A stretch of DNA of 64,000 nucleotides, taken from assembly GCF_030247195.1 (NCBI RefSeq), contig NC_080671.1:87046370-87110369 (forward strand), in the 5' to 3' direction. The DNA is from Topomyia yanbarensis. Lineage: Eukaryota; Arthropoda; Insecta; Diptera; Culicidae. This document shows positions 35,871-46,285 of the stretch, one piece after another (within the stretch, counting starts at the first letter, position 1; each line of letters starts with the position of its first letter). The position numbers were made by a program, and so were the translations under genes. The notes beneath the pieces were generated by a model that did no database searches, was not told the DNA's origin, and saw only the letters and a program-made list of their open reading frames with translations.

Positions 35871-38800
35871 GTACAGTGAAAACGTTAAGAATACGAAGGA
35901 AGAAACAGTAATTATGGGCGATTTAATAAGTTGAAAGATAAGATAGGGGATAGTAAAGTAAAAGTGTTGTACCTAGTCTCACTCGATATGAATCGGGAAG
36001 ATATCGATTTTCTTAGTAAGAGACAGCAGTTCATAGAAGATTGGTAATTCAATTCTAATAATCTGCTTCGTTAGGGATGGGGCTGTGGTCAGGTATTTTC
36101 GTCCGCGTTCCTTATCACCTATTTTAAAAGGTGACATTGCTATCTGTGAAAATGAACTACCTGGGTTATGCAACTAATTTACCCGATCTTATTTTATTGT
36201 AAATAATTAAGTACTCTTTATTTTATTAATTTCAGAATTGCACATATTTTGTCGTATTTTAAATGTTATTTGATTTGATGGCATTGTAAGGGAATATGTA
36301 TCCGCCGGTTGATGCAAATCAAGCTGAACTGATCAAACTAATTTCTTTGTTTGTTTAGTGTTGATTAACTAGGAAACTTATTCATTGGGCATTTCATCTG
36401 CGTGGGGTATACGCAAGGTCTTGTCTGAGTGAAATGATGACTGTTGATTCATGTATTATGGGTTGAGAATTGGCAGTTCATGAGAAGAATCAGAAACTAT
36501 TTACCAACTTGCAGCTGTTATATCATCACGAAGAATATATGCTTTATTGTCATATTCATTGAGTTACTTTTAGTATCATTACTTAATTTAATGAAATAAA
36601 ATTACTAATTGTTCTCATTGAATTGCATATTTTCAACTTGTCATGTTAACTATATTTCTGCATGAGTATAAAAATATTCTAGCTTGATTATTGACGTAAA
36701 AGGTGACAGCTTACCTTTTTTCGAACTCATTGTCTGCAATTTTTCGAGTAATTAGTGTAAAAATTAGCGTTATCGGTTGCATATTCGACATACAAAGCTA
36801 GTCGTTTCAGGTATTACTGTAGTGTCCATTTTATACCATTTAAAAAGCGCTTCAGTTAGCCAACGCTCGCGAATAATGATATCATAACAAACGGCACTTT
36901 ATTCAATTTTTCGCGGAGAAAGATATCAATATATAATTGTCATTTTATTTGCTATATAAATACTAAAGTTTATACACGATAAATAATACTTGTATGATGA
37001 AATCTTCAATTATATAGGTATTGCCATATTTATAACGACAATTGTCTCGAAATACTAAAGGTAATCGCTTTTCATGGTATTGTATTGTTTTTAAAATGTC
37101 GTGATTCGCCAGAATAAAAAAAACAAGGAATAATGTAATCGTGCATGTATGAGCAACACTCCCGGCAGTCCGGAACTGAAGTTACTTTTTTAACAAACCG
37201 AGCATTTCCAAATTAAAGCAACAAATGATAGATCTATTATAAATTCTCGGCAGCCGGCTTTCCAGAGCAATAAATACATGATAACGCTTCTGAGAGTAGC
37301 AAAGATTGTATCACTTATCAAGGTGAATCCAGATTTGTGTCATTTTTTACCCCATCCTGCAAACAAAAAAGTCCTTTCCGTGGCAAACGTGGAGATGCAG
37401 AGCTATACACGGTCTCCATAACAACAATTGTTGCACTAGCATTCCTTTTCTTCCCCGATAACTGTAAGGACGTGGCACAGGCCCGTAGCCAGGATTTTGA
37501 ATTCTTTGAGGATTGGAATGAGTAAAACATATACAAAAACCCGTCTCACGAAACTTTACACACATTTGCTAATCAGGAGAACGAAACTAACGTCAAGGTT
37601 GTCCCCATGGATAGGAATATATCAGTGTGAAATCAAAGTTTACCGTTGCAAAGAATGTCCGAACATAGTGAATGTCGAAATTTGCTTCAAATCTTCTGAT
37701 AAGGCAGGCGATTTGTAGATGCAGAAAAAAGGTTCAACTCCTATTTTCATGATCAGGCGTCTTTCTACTATTACTTGTTCTGTGACATCATCCGAAGTTT
37801 GCGTTAACTCGACTTTATGAAATTTTCAATTTAAATTATACTGATCATGTCGTAATCAAAACAATCCTGAGAAAAACGCATGTTTTTTCGTTTGACTCTC
37901 ATAGGGAATGGGTTAACTATCTTCGACAATATTATCAGGCAACTCAGAATAACTATCTTTTTATCCATTTAAGTAGATTGTTTTAGGTACTTTTCATACC
38001 ATTGTACTTACGAATTAAAAATATCGTAGACTGATTTTCCTAGATCCCTGAAACTATAGTAAAAGTCAAAATGTAAAGTGAGTGCAAAAAATTACTGATT
38101 TCACTACAAAGCAAGAATACCTTAGCTTTATTGACTTTTAACAATCATGCAAAACCGCTGTAACTTGAGAAGATTACCTAGATTAAATAAATATTATATT
38201 TGAACATTTGAAGGTATTATTTCGTAATTCGTGGGTTTTTGGAAAATGTCAAATATATATTTCAATGATTTAATCTACTGATGGAAGCCAACCAGAATTT
38301 AATCTACTGAGCGAAACTGCTCAGAATTGATTCACTAATCGAAAGAAAATTACTTAGCATTGATTAGTCAATGCTTCTAATTTACGTAAAATTTGGTAAA
38401 TATAACATTGCATTGATGACACCACCAAAATAACTAGAAACTATAAACATAGATAATAATTTCAGCATCACTTGCTTCCGACACATGGAAGAGAACACAT
38501 CACACTTGCATCTAATTTGCCAAAGAGGCTTTCTTTTAGAGTTGTCTGTTTTTAAATTACAGCAAATTATCCGTTTTCTGTGAAACTTTTGCAAAACTCT
38601 TTGTCAATTCATTAAACAAATATGTGAACACTAATCTGTTCACTAATAGGTTTGTTTATGAATAAAAATAATTAGCTCTTGATTTTTTTTCAATCATCAT
38701 AAAGATTGGAAGAGATGTATGATTTCTTGAAGAAAGTTGTAATGTTTGTCTGATTACATGTTTGTTTTACCACTATTTGGGAAAAAGTTTCAATTAAAGT

Positions 38801-39631
38801 TGTTGCACCTAAAGCAACGAAGACGAAATGAGATCAGAGCGCAATTCGGAACGAACTCGTGTTGAGTGTATAGTAAAGATAGAAGAGTGATCTTGAGTCG
38901 ATTTCTATTGGTTGATTTTTTCCACTCTTTTCTATCTTATTTAAGATTATCTCTCTCATTTTATTCCATGACGAGCAAAAGCGGAACGAAAGACTGTCAC
39001 ATACTGAAGACATGAAATCAAAACTCTTATCCCAACGTATTTGCTTACAGATTCAATCAGTCCCAACATTTTAGTCCCTCTTCGTGATTGCCTATTGTTT
39101 TACCACTTTTTGCCCGGTCCACTTTTAAAAGAATTTTCTGTTACACGTTTGTTGCAGATATCACGGATTTACGGATTAGCAGTGTATTAGTACGGAACGA
39201 ATTCCTCGTAGCAATGAAATGAAGCGTCAATAAAAATGGTATTGCGTTAAAATGACGCGAAACAAAAATTTTCTTCTCGGCTCATTCGTTCTCAGACAAA
39301 TTGAAATATTTTTGTGTAGCACAGTACAGAGAACAGAGTGTACAGTGTGCACTGACCTAATACAGAAATTCAAAATTGTGTGCAATTCAAAAACTTATCA
39401 TTTAAAAATAACAAACGGGGTCGTGGGTCTCTTATATATTTCCTTGTGTAAACAATAAAAATAATATAACGAGTTTAAATGATTGTCCTACAGATCTCGC
39501 GCAAGCGCTTAGCCATTGTCTTGGTGGGGGGGGGGAGGTATTGTTCATTTCTATCTCGCTATTGCACATTTCCGTGTCATCATCGTAGTTGCTGCCTTTA
39601 TGTTCGCGAATATCTTCCTTGCTTCTCGCCC
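35871..39631. other. Unassigned A+T-rich sequence
   Basis: No gene recognised. A short cccgtagccagga tract near 37483-37496 resembles the CAGTGGCGTAGCCAG hAT end at 46286. Frames at 37318-37565 occur on both strands in competing phases and are not supported. A g-run lies at 39525-39535. Confidence 0.4.
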
Positions 39632-40000
39632 TCAATAATTGCCCTTCCAAATAGATTCCATTTCTCCCAAATGTGACATTAATCTGCGAGTAAGCGGTAT
39701 CCGATCTTGTGGCGGAACATACATTTTTTCATCGTCCATATACAGGAGGATCTTAATTATAGCATTGTCACACGCAACCTTGTGCTTTAAGTTTTCCAAA
39801 ATAATGGTTTCGTGTGGGCTAATTTGTTGAGCGCTAAATGCCTGCCATGGTAGAACTCGATAAAGGCGGCTTCCGAAAGTCCAATCTCCATTTACACCTT
39901 CAGGAAATGTTCGACATTATGAATGGTCTGTCCTATGCGAACCATCAATAATTTTATAATCACCGTATTTGGCTGGAGCACCAATTCTTGCTTCTGCTAC
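39632..40000 (-). pseudogene. Unidentified decayed coding frame
   Basis: One minus-strand frame runs 123 codons with a single internal stop (39917-39919) and no usable ATG. It contains RIGAPAKYGDYKIIDGSHR before the stop. After it come GDWTFGSRLYRVLPWQAF, ISPHETIILENLKHKV, and a charged end with ILLYMDDEKMYVPPQDRIPL and RRLMSHLGEME, stopping at 39632. The residue mix looks like a real soluble protein, not a chance A+T-rich frame. I do not recognise the family. It could be a host exon, a transposon or an old viral insertion. The intact LINE copy A is inserted 35 bp upstream of it, in the coding direction. Confidence 0.4.
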
Positions 40001-40047
40001 TCACTAATCTCGACAGATTACTACAGCTACAATTAAAGTAACAGTTT

Positions 40048-40871
40048 TTTTTTTTTTATTCAAATCGTTTATTTGATAAGGCACGTTGCGTTAGCTTAAA
40101 GGTGCCAATTTTGTTTTGTTTTACATTTTAAATTGCTTAAAACTAGGGGATTACATATTGATTTTTTTAAAAATGAAACTAATGCGATTTTATAGCTATC
40201 TTATATATCTACACAAGGGGATAATATTGTTTTCGTAAGATTAGGGGGGTCATTAGGTTTTTTTGGCAATATGGTTTGACATTTTTATCAGTGCGATTAT
40301 TGGAGCAAATAATGTTTAATTAAGGGGGACAATTTTTTACGACTAACTTAAAACTAGGAATAACTAGAGGGCATGATTGAATTTTGTAAAGATTCGTAAT
40401 TATAGTTATTTTTGTGGGTAGTAGAGTTGGGCAATTTCAACGAGATTATATAATATAATAGTTAAAACTAGAAGAGACAAGAAGAGCTAAATGCTTCGTG
40501 ATGATATTGGGGGGGGGGGGGGTAGGGCTGTTACTTCTGGGTATAAGAGTCAGGGGAGGGAGGGTAGACAAAGATGGCAGGGAGAGAAAATTACTTCAGT
40601 TTCAGGCATCGTGAGATCAACGGATGGATTACAAACTCGGGTGGCCTTCATCAGGGGAATCATGTACTGGGACGCCGGGTGGTCCTCCTCAAGATGGCAG
40701 GGGTTTTTCCAGACGATTTCGTAGTACGGCTCAGATGTGGATCGGCTACATTTCGAGTTAAGCGTGTTATGTTCGTGCCGTAGGTCCCGTGTTTGTTGGC
40801 TCATTCGATACAGATGGTTTGATACAGGTGGAAGAGCGTTCTGAGAATGATAAGGAGATAACAAGGGGCAG
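40048..40871 (-). other. 3' UTR and A-tail of LINE copy A
   Basis: The 3' UTR follows the ORF2 stop at 40872. It contains a homopolymer run (g on the plus strand, 40509-40521), recurring tta-aactagga words (near 40135, 40349, 40458) that echo the 70-bp tandem units of copy B, and a conserved terminal block ttggcacctttaagctaacg preceding aaataaacgatttgaat and the A-tail. The terminal block is shared with copy B and is a good candidate for the RT recognition sequence. Confidence 0.7.
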
Positions 40872-43800
40872 TTAGACTTGTATATTGATGGTTTTCACAA
40901 AGGTGTATATAAGGGACATATAGAGAACATCGCGGCTTGCCAGCACATCTCGAACCGGGACGTTGGTTGGTCTTCCTCGGGCCCGCAGGGTATCCATTAG
41001 CCGAGACCTAGCGGAACTGTACTCGGTGCACGCCCAGACAATGTGCTCGATGTCGTGATAGCCGTCGCCACAAGCGCAGATACCACTATCCACGAGCCCA
41101 ATACGCCGGAGATGTGCATCCAGCGTGTAATGGTTTGCCATGAGTCGGGACATCACACGAATGAAGTCACGACCCACATCCATCCCCTTGAACCAAGGTT
41201 TCGTCGATACCTTAGGGATTATCGAATGTAGCCACCTTCCCAGCTCTCCACTGCTCCACGAAGTTTGCCAACTTTCGAGGGTTCTCTGATGAGTAATACT
41301 GAAAAATTCGCTGAAGCAAATTGGTCTTTCGTAAACGTCTCCTTCTAAGGCACCCACCTTAGCTAAGGAGTCTGCCTTCTCATTGCCCGGAATGGAGCAA
41401 TGAGAAGGGACCCATACCAAGGTAATCTGGAAAGAGTTGTCAGATAAAGCACTCAGTAGCTCCCGTATTTTCCCCAAAAAATACGAGGAGTGCTTGCCTT
41501 GTTTCATCGAGCGAATAGCGTCAATGGAACTGAGGCTATCCGAAACGATGAAGTAATGGTCTGCGGGTAATGTTTCAATGACTCCAAGGGTATACTGAAT
41601 GGCAGCTAGTTCTGCGGCGTAAACTGAAGCAGGGTCACTGAGTTTGTAGGAGGCGGTGAACTTTTGATTGAAAATACCGAAGCCAGTGGATCCTTCGAGG
41701 TTTGATTCGTCAGTATAAAACATCTTAGAACAGTCGACTTCTCGGAATTTATTATAAAAAATGTTTGGAACCACTTGTGGGCGTATGTGGTCCGGAATTC
41801 CACTAATCTCGTCTTTCATGGATGTGTCGAAGAAAACAGTAGATTCAGAAGTATTTATGAAATGCACACGGTTGGGATTGTAAGAAGAAGGGTTAATATT
41901 CTGCGCCATGTAGTCAAAGTACAGGGACATGAAACGGGTCTGAGAATTGAGCTCAACAAGCCTTTCGAAATTTTCAATCACGACCGGGTTCAAGATATCG
42001 CATCGAATGAGCAATCGATATGAGAGTTCCCAAAATCGATTTTTCAACGGGAGAACGCCCGACAGCACTTCGAGACTCATCGTATGGGTCGACTGCATGC
42101 ACCCTAAGGCGATACGCAAACAACGATACTGAATTCTTTCGAGTTTGATGAAATGTATGTTCGCGGCGGAGCGAAAGCAGAAGCATCCGTATTCCATTAC
42201 CGACAGTATCGTTGTTTGATACAACCTAATTAGGTCTCCTGGGTGGGCACCCCACCATGTTCCGGTTATTGTGCGAAGAAAGTTGATCCTTTGTTGGCAT
42301 TTCTGTTTCAGATACCGAATATGGCATCCCCAAGTACCTTTCGAGTCGAACCAGACCCCTAGATATTTTACTGTGAAGACCTGAGCGATAGTTTGACCCA
42401 TTAATAGAAGCTGTAGTTGTGCTGGTTCTCGCTTCCTTGAAAATACAACTAGCTCAGTTTTCTCCGTGGAGAATTCGATACCCAGCTTAATAGCCCAAGC
42501 AGACAAATTGTCCAGGGTATTCTGTAATGGTCCTTGTAGATCGACAGCTTTGGGTCCCGTAACAGACACCACGCCATCGTCTGCAAGTTGCCTTAACGTG
42601 CAGGAATTGTCAAGACATTCATCAATGTCGTTGACATAGAAATTGTATAAAAGGGGGCTTAGACATGAGCCCTGGGGAAGGCCCATGTAGCTAAATCGTG
42701 ATGTCGATAAGTCACCATGCGAAAAATGCATGTGCTTTTCCGACAACAAGTTTAGTAAAAAGTTGTTTAAAGTCGCTGAAAGACCATGCTGGTGCAGCTT
42801 CTCTGAAAGAATGTTGATCGAAACTGAATCAAAAGCCCCCTTAATATCTAGGAACACTGATGCCATCTGCTCTTTGCTAGCATAGGCCATTTGAATTTCA
42901 GTTGAGAGCAACGTAAGACAATCGTTCGTCCCTTTGCCTTTGCGAAAGCCAAATTGTGTATCTGACAGTAAGCCATTTGCTTCGATCCAATTGTCGAGGC
43001 GGGATAGGATCATTTTCTCGAACAACTTCCGGATACAGGATAGCATTGCGATCGGACGGTACGAATTGTGGTCGGAGGCTGGTTTTCCTGGTTTTTGGAT
43101 GGCGATGACCTTCACTTGTCTCCAATCGAGTGGGACAATGTTAGCCTCGAGAAACTTATTAAATAAGTTCAACAAGCGTCTCTTGGCAGAGTCAGGCAGA
43201 TTCTTCAACAAGTTGAATTTGATTCTGTCTGGCCCCGGAGCTTTATTGTTACACGACAAGAGAGCAAGTGAGAACTCCACCATCGAAAAAGGTGTTTCGT
43301 TCGCGCTATCGTGAGGAGACGCGGCGCGGTAAATCTTCTGTGCCGGGGCGGAATCCGGACAAACCTTCTTGGCGAAATCGAATATCCAACGGTTTGAATA
43401 TTCCACGCTCTCATTAGTACTGTTTCGATTTCGCATACGTCGGGCTGTTCCCCAAAGAGTGCTCATCGATGTTTCTCTCGTTAATCCGTCGACGAACCGG
43501 CGCCAATAATCGCGTTTTTTGGCTTTCATCAAACTCTTCATTCGCTTGTCTAACGTCGCGTACTGTCGAAAACTGGCGGGTAACCCGTCGTTCCGGAAGG
43601 TCTTAAACGCGGCGGCCTTCTCTGCGTACACGTCTGAGCACTCTTTATCCCACCAGGGATTGGGAGAACGTTTTTGTATGTTCGCGCCGGGTACTGGCCT
43701 AGTCTGAGCTTGATTCGCGCTGTCGAGAATCAAGCCAGCCAAAAAGCTGTACTCTTCCTCCGGAGGAAGTTCTTGGGTAGATTCGATGTTGTCGGATATC

Positions 43801-44558
43801 GCGGCAGCATAGCTCTTCCAATCGATATTTCGTGTGAGGTCATACGAAATATTGATTGATTTCAATGGCCTTGAACCGTTATTGATTGAGACTACAATCG
43901 GCAGATGGTCGCTGCCGTGGGGATCAGGAATTACCTTCCACGTGCAATTTAACCGCAGCGATGTTGAGCAAAGGGACAAGTCTAAGGCGCTCGGGCGCGC
44001 TGGAGGAGCAGGAATCCGTGTCATTTCACCCGTGTTTAAAATTGTCAAATTGAAGTTATCGCAAAGATCCTGAATTAAGGAAGACCGGTTATCATCATAG
44101 AGGCAACCCCATGCTGTACCGTGAGAGTTAAAGTCTCCTAAAACTAGTCGCGGTGCTGGCAGGGATTCTAAGATGTCTTGTAGCCGTCGGTGCCCAACCG
44201 CGGTGTTGGGGGGAATATATATGGAAGCTATGCAAAGGCTTTTGCCTTTGGTTGTTACTTGACAAGCGACAACTTCAATACCTGTTATCGAGGGAAGGTT
44301 TATTCTGTAGAAGGAATAGCACTTTTTGATCCCCAAAAGCACTCCTCCATAGGGGGTGTCTCGATCCAGGCGAATAATATTAAAGTCGTGGAAGTTGAGT
44401 TCTATGTCGGAAGTTAACCAAGTTTCACATAATGCAAATGCATCGCAACTTAAATTATTTATTAAAATTTTGAAGGAGTCGATTTTCGGGATGATACTTC
44501 TGCAATTCCACTGTAGAACAGTGATCAAATCCGTGACCTCGTTCGATGAGTTAGCCAT
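40872..44558 (-). CDS. LINE ORF2: endonuclease, reverse transcriptase, RNase H
   Basis: The 1228-residue ORF2 protein nicks target DNA and copies element RNA at the nick. The start chosen is ATG at 44558 (MANSSNEVTD); an upstream in-frame TTG at 44570 is unlikely. AP endonuclease spans about residues 10-230, with WNCRS, CETW (near 43), LGDFNSHG (near 138) and GSDHLPIV (near 214) carrying the catalytic N, E, D and H. RT spans about 450-720, with YRPIAML, DIKGAFDSV, GLPQGSCLSPLL and the catalytic box QLADD (near 660; LADD instead of the usual Y/FADD). RNase H spans about 940-1080, with D in FYTDES, E in AAELAA, D in VSDSLSS and D in GNEKADSL. Near 1160 is a CACGDGYHDIEHIVWAC cluster (C-x-C-x8-H-x4-C), common at LINE C-termini. 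No stop or frameshift. Confidence 0.95.
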   Translation of the reverse strand: MANSSNEVTDLITVLQWNCRSIIPKIDSFKILINNLSCDAFALCETWLTSDIELNFHDFNIIRLDRDTPYGGVLLGIKKCYSFYRINLPSITGIEVVACQVTTKGKSLCIASIYIPPNTAVGHRRLQDILESLPAPRLVLGDFNSHGTAWGCLYDDNRSSLIQDLCDNFNLTILNTGEMTRIPAPPARPSALDLSLCSTSLRLNCTWKVIPDPHGSDHLPIVVSINNGSRPLKSINISYDLTRNIDWKSYAAAISDNIESTQELPPEEEYSFLAGLILDSANQAQTRPVPGANIQKRSPNPWWDKECSDVYAEKAAAFKTFRNDGLPASFRQYATLDKRMKSLMKAKKRDYWRRFVDGLTRETSMSTLWGTARRMRNRNSTNESVEYSNRWIFDFAKKVCPDSAPAQKIYRAASPHDSANETPFSMVEFSLALLSCNNKAPGPDRIKFNLLKNLPDSAKRRLLNLFNKFLEANIVPLDWRQVKVIAIQKPGKPASDHNSYRPIAMLSCIRKLFEKMILSRLDNWIEANGLLSDTQFGFRKGKGTNDCLTLLSTEIQMAYASKEQMASVFLDIKGAFDSVSINILSEKLHQHGLSATLNNFLLNLLSEKHMHFSHGDLSTSRFSYMGLPQGSCLSPLLYNFYVNDIDECLDNSCTLRQLADDGVVSVTGPKAVDLQGPLQNTLDNLSAWAIKLGIEFSTEKTELVVFSRKREPAQLQLLLMGQTIAQVFTVKYLGVWFDSKGTWGCHIRYLKQKCQQRINFLRTITGTWWGAHPGDLIRLYQTTILSVMEYGCFCFRSAANIHFIKLERIQYRCLRIALGCMQSTHTMSLEVLSGVLPLKNRFWELSYRLLIRCDILNPVVIENFERLVELNSQTRFMSLYFDYMAQNINPSSYNPNRVHFINTSESTVFFDTSMKDEISGIPDHIRPQVVPNIFYNKFREVDCSKMFYTDESNLEGSTGFGIFNQKFTASYKLSDPASVYAAELAAIQYTLGVIETLPADHYFIVSDSLSSIDAIRSMKQGKHSSYFLGKIRELLSALSDNSFQITLVWVPSHCSIPGNEKADSLAKVGALEGDVYERPICFSEFFSITHQRTLESWQTSWSSGELGRWLHSIIPKVSTKPWFKGMDVGRDFIRVMSRLMANHYTLDAHLRRIGLVDSGICACGDGYHDIEHIVWACTEYSSARSRLMDTLRARGRPTNVPVRDVLASRDVLYMSLIYTFVKTINIQV

Positions 44559-45870
44559 CGAAGGATACAATCGCTGAGAGGAGGGGCCATTTAGCAGTCA
44601 ACTGCTTCAAAAATGTTCTCACTGTAGGGAGAAAAGCTAACATAAGACTTTTAATAGGATCAGTAATATTGAAAGTTTTTATTATCCAGTCCACTATGTC
44701 CGAGAGTTTTATAATTCCAGTGCTGTGATTACTCTCGAACTGAAACAAAGGAACACTTGGGATTTTTGATGTTCCTGGAAGTGCTGGGAACTCCTTCTCT
44801 GAGCTTAATCCTCCGAGACCAGGAGCTAATTGCTTCGGTTTGGTTGCAACACTTCCAATAGATGTGACTTTCGGAGCCCCCTCAAGGGACACCTTCTGGC
44901 CTTTACAAGGAACTTTACGAGAGGAAGTGTTCCTCCTCTTCCTATAAATTCTAGGCACCCTAGTAGATGTTCCCTCTTGTGGGTTACCAGCCTCGCCCTC
45001 GTCAGGAGGCAAGTGAGTATAAATGTTTGCTGAGGATGGTGGCGTAGCATTCTTTAACATTTCTGCGAAAGAATGTTTGGATCGTCCCGCAAGGGAACGT
45101 TTCAGTTTATCCCCGCGTAGTTTGTACGCGGGACATGCCGAGATATCATGCAGACTCTCCGCACAGTAAGGACACTTTTCGGCTTGCTTACTGCACGAAT
45201 CATCTAGATGATTCTCCCCGCATTTTCCACAGCGGGCCTTGTTGCTACAATGGGTGGCTGTGTGACCCAGTTGTTTACACTTTGTGCAATTCATGACCCG
45301 CGGCACAAACAGACGCACAGGCAGACGAACCTTGTGCAAGAGGACGAAATTTGGCAAAGCGGTACCAGCGAAGGTCACCCGATAAGAGTTTGACTGGGGA
45401 TATGTTTTTGAACCATCCCCCGCAACTACTACTGAGTGCAAACGTTTGCACTCAAGTATTTTCACTGGCTGAAGTAAGCGGTGTCTGAAACGGCCAACCC
45501 CGTACTTCAGCAGATCCTCGCACGTCAAACTCTCATCGGTTACGACGCCTTCGGATTGTACTTTTATAGCTGGAATATACACGTTGTAATCCCGCGTAAA
45601 GTGCTCACAGCAAGCAATATCGTTTGCCTGCTTTGAGTTGGCTAGCAACACCCTTATCTTGTCCGAGCGGACCTTTGAAATTTCGGTCACAGCCGAGAAC
45701 CGTTCCGTCAGGTCTCTAGAAATCTGAAGAAGATTCAGTGATTTAGTCTTGGGCCGAAAGAAGACCACAAATGGACCAGTTGAGAGTTCTGGATAGCATT
45801 TGGGCCGGGGGGGAGCCTTAGAAGTTGAACCCGATTCAACTTCCATTTGACCATCCGGAGAGGGAACCAT
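44551..45870 (-). CDS. LINE ORF1: gag-like RNA-binding protein, three CCHC knuckles
   Basis: Using ATG at 45870 (MVPSPDGQMEVESG) the product is 439 residues; the longer TTG start at 45882 is not needed. Residues about 30-180 form an RRM-like region (GPFVVFFRPKTKSLNLLQIS, KQANDIACCEHF). Three zinc knuckles occupy about 190-240: CTKCKQLGHTATHC, CGKCGENHLDDSC and CPYCAESLHDISAC. A basic, proline-rich tail follows (RIYRKRRNTSSRKVPCKGQK) and a conserved C-terminus ending FDG. The family packages element RNA into an RNP with ORF2. Its stop codon overlaps the ORF2 start (ATGGCTAA, 44551-44558), suggesting ORF2 is made by termination-reinitiation, as reported for some other insect LINEs. The frame is intact. 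Confidence 0.93.
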   Translation of the reverse strand: MVPSPDGQMEVESGSTSKAPPRPKCYPELSTGPFVVFFRPKTKSLNLLQISRDLTERFSAVTEISKVRSDKIRVLLANSKQANDIACCEHFTRDYNVYIPAIKVQSEGVVTDESLTCEDLLKYGVGRFRHRLLQPVKILECKRLHSVVVAGDGSKTYPQSNSYRVTFAGTALPNFVLLHKVRLPVRLFVPRVMNCTKCKQLGHTATHCSNKARCGKCGENHLDDSCSKQAEKCPYCAESLHDISACPAYKLRGDKLKRSLAGRSKHSFAEMLKNATPPSSANIYTHLPPDEGEAGNPQEGTSTRVPRIYRKRRNTSSRKVPCKGQKVSLEGAPKVTSIGSVATKPKQLAPGLGGLSSEKEFPALPGTSKIPSVPLFQFESNHSTGIIKLSDIVDWIIKTFNITDPIKSLMLAFLPTVRTFLKQLTAKWPLLSAIVSFDG

Positions 45871-46157
45871 AGAAAACGTCAACGCACGGGGTCAGCGCCC
45901 GCGCAGACGGAAGAAAGCAATAAATGTGTTACAAAAGACAAAAACCACTTAGCTTTAAACTGGTGTCCAACGACGAACCGATCCAGCTTATACAGCTGGC
46001 TATTGTTTAATCCTCACACGCGAACAAAAGACTGAGGACCGAACCGAACTGGCAAAATAACCTTGAATGCGGATTAAAACTATTCTTTATCTCCTCACAC
46101 AGCACTACGGACTAGAAAAAACAACCTCTGTCTCGATGGAGAGCTCGAAAACGAATG
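45871..46157 (-). promoter_or_regulatory. LINE copy A 5' UTR with probable internal promoter
   Basis: The element begins cattcgttttcgagctctcc, and AGACAG follows at about +25 to +30. Insect LINEs of the I/Jockey group start transcription at +1 from an internal promoter with a downstream element of RGAC type near +28, so this fits, but it is inferred from position only. No TATA box lies inside. The rest of the 287 nt is non-coding. Confidence 0.45.
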
Positions 46158-46285
46158 AAAGTAACAGTTTCTTGTATTCTTCAGACAAGGCACACAATAT
46201 AAAAGTTACTGTTTTTGTCGTTCGCTTCGCAGTGGTTCGAGCAAAAGCATAAAGCACACTGAATTCCGTGACCATTGCCTTCGGT

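Larger units (their letters stand above)
40048..46157 (-). mobile_element. Full-length I-like LINE, copy A
   Basis: The 6.1-kb element on the minus strand has a 13-bp TSD, aaagtaacagttt (40035-40047 and 46158-46170), an A-tail (T-run from about 40048), intact ORF1 and ORF2, a 5' UTR of about 290 nt and a 3' UTR of about 820 nt. The architecture (three CCHC knuckles in ORF1; AP endonuclease, RT and RNase H in ORF2) is that of the I clade. MosquI-type elements of Aedes are the closest group I know, but I cannot confirm the name. Full length, open frames and a perfect TSD imply recent insertion. Three decayed relatives (B, C, D) are in the same window, all on the same strand. Confidence 0.93.

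Noticed and set aside
41043..44577. Several plus-strand frames of 60-126 codons across LINE copy A
   Set aside because: They are antisense shadows of the intact ORF2.
45871..45882. Longer TTG starts for LINE ORF1 (45882) and ORF2 (44570)
   Set aside because: Good ATG codons lie a few codons downstream (45870 and 44558), and the ORF2 ATG lies in an overlap conserved in copy B.
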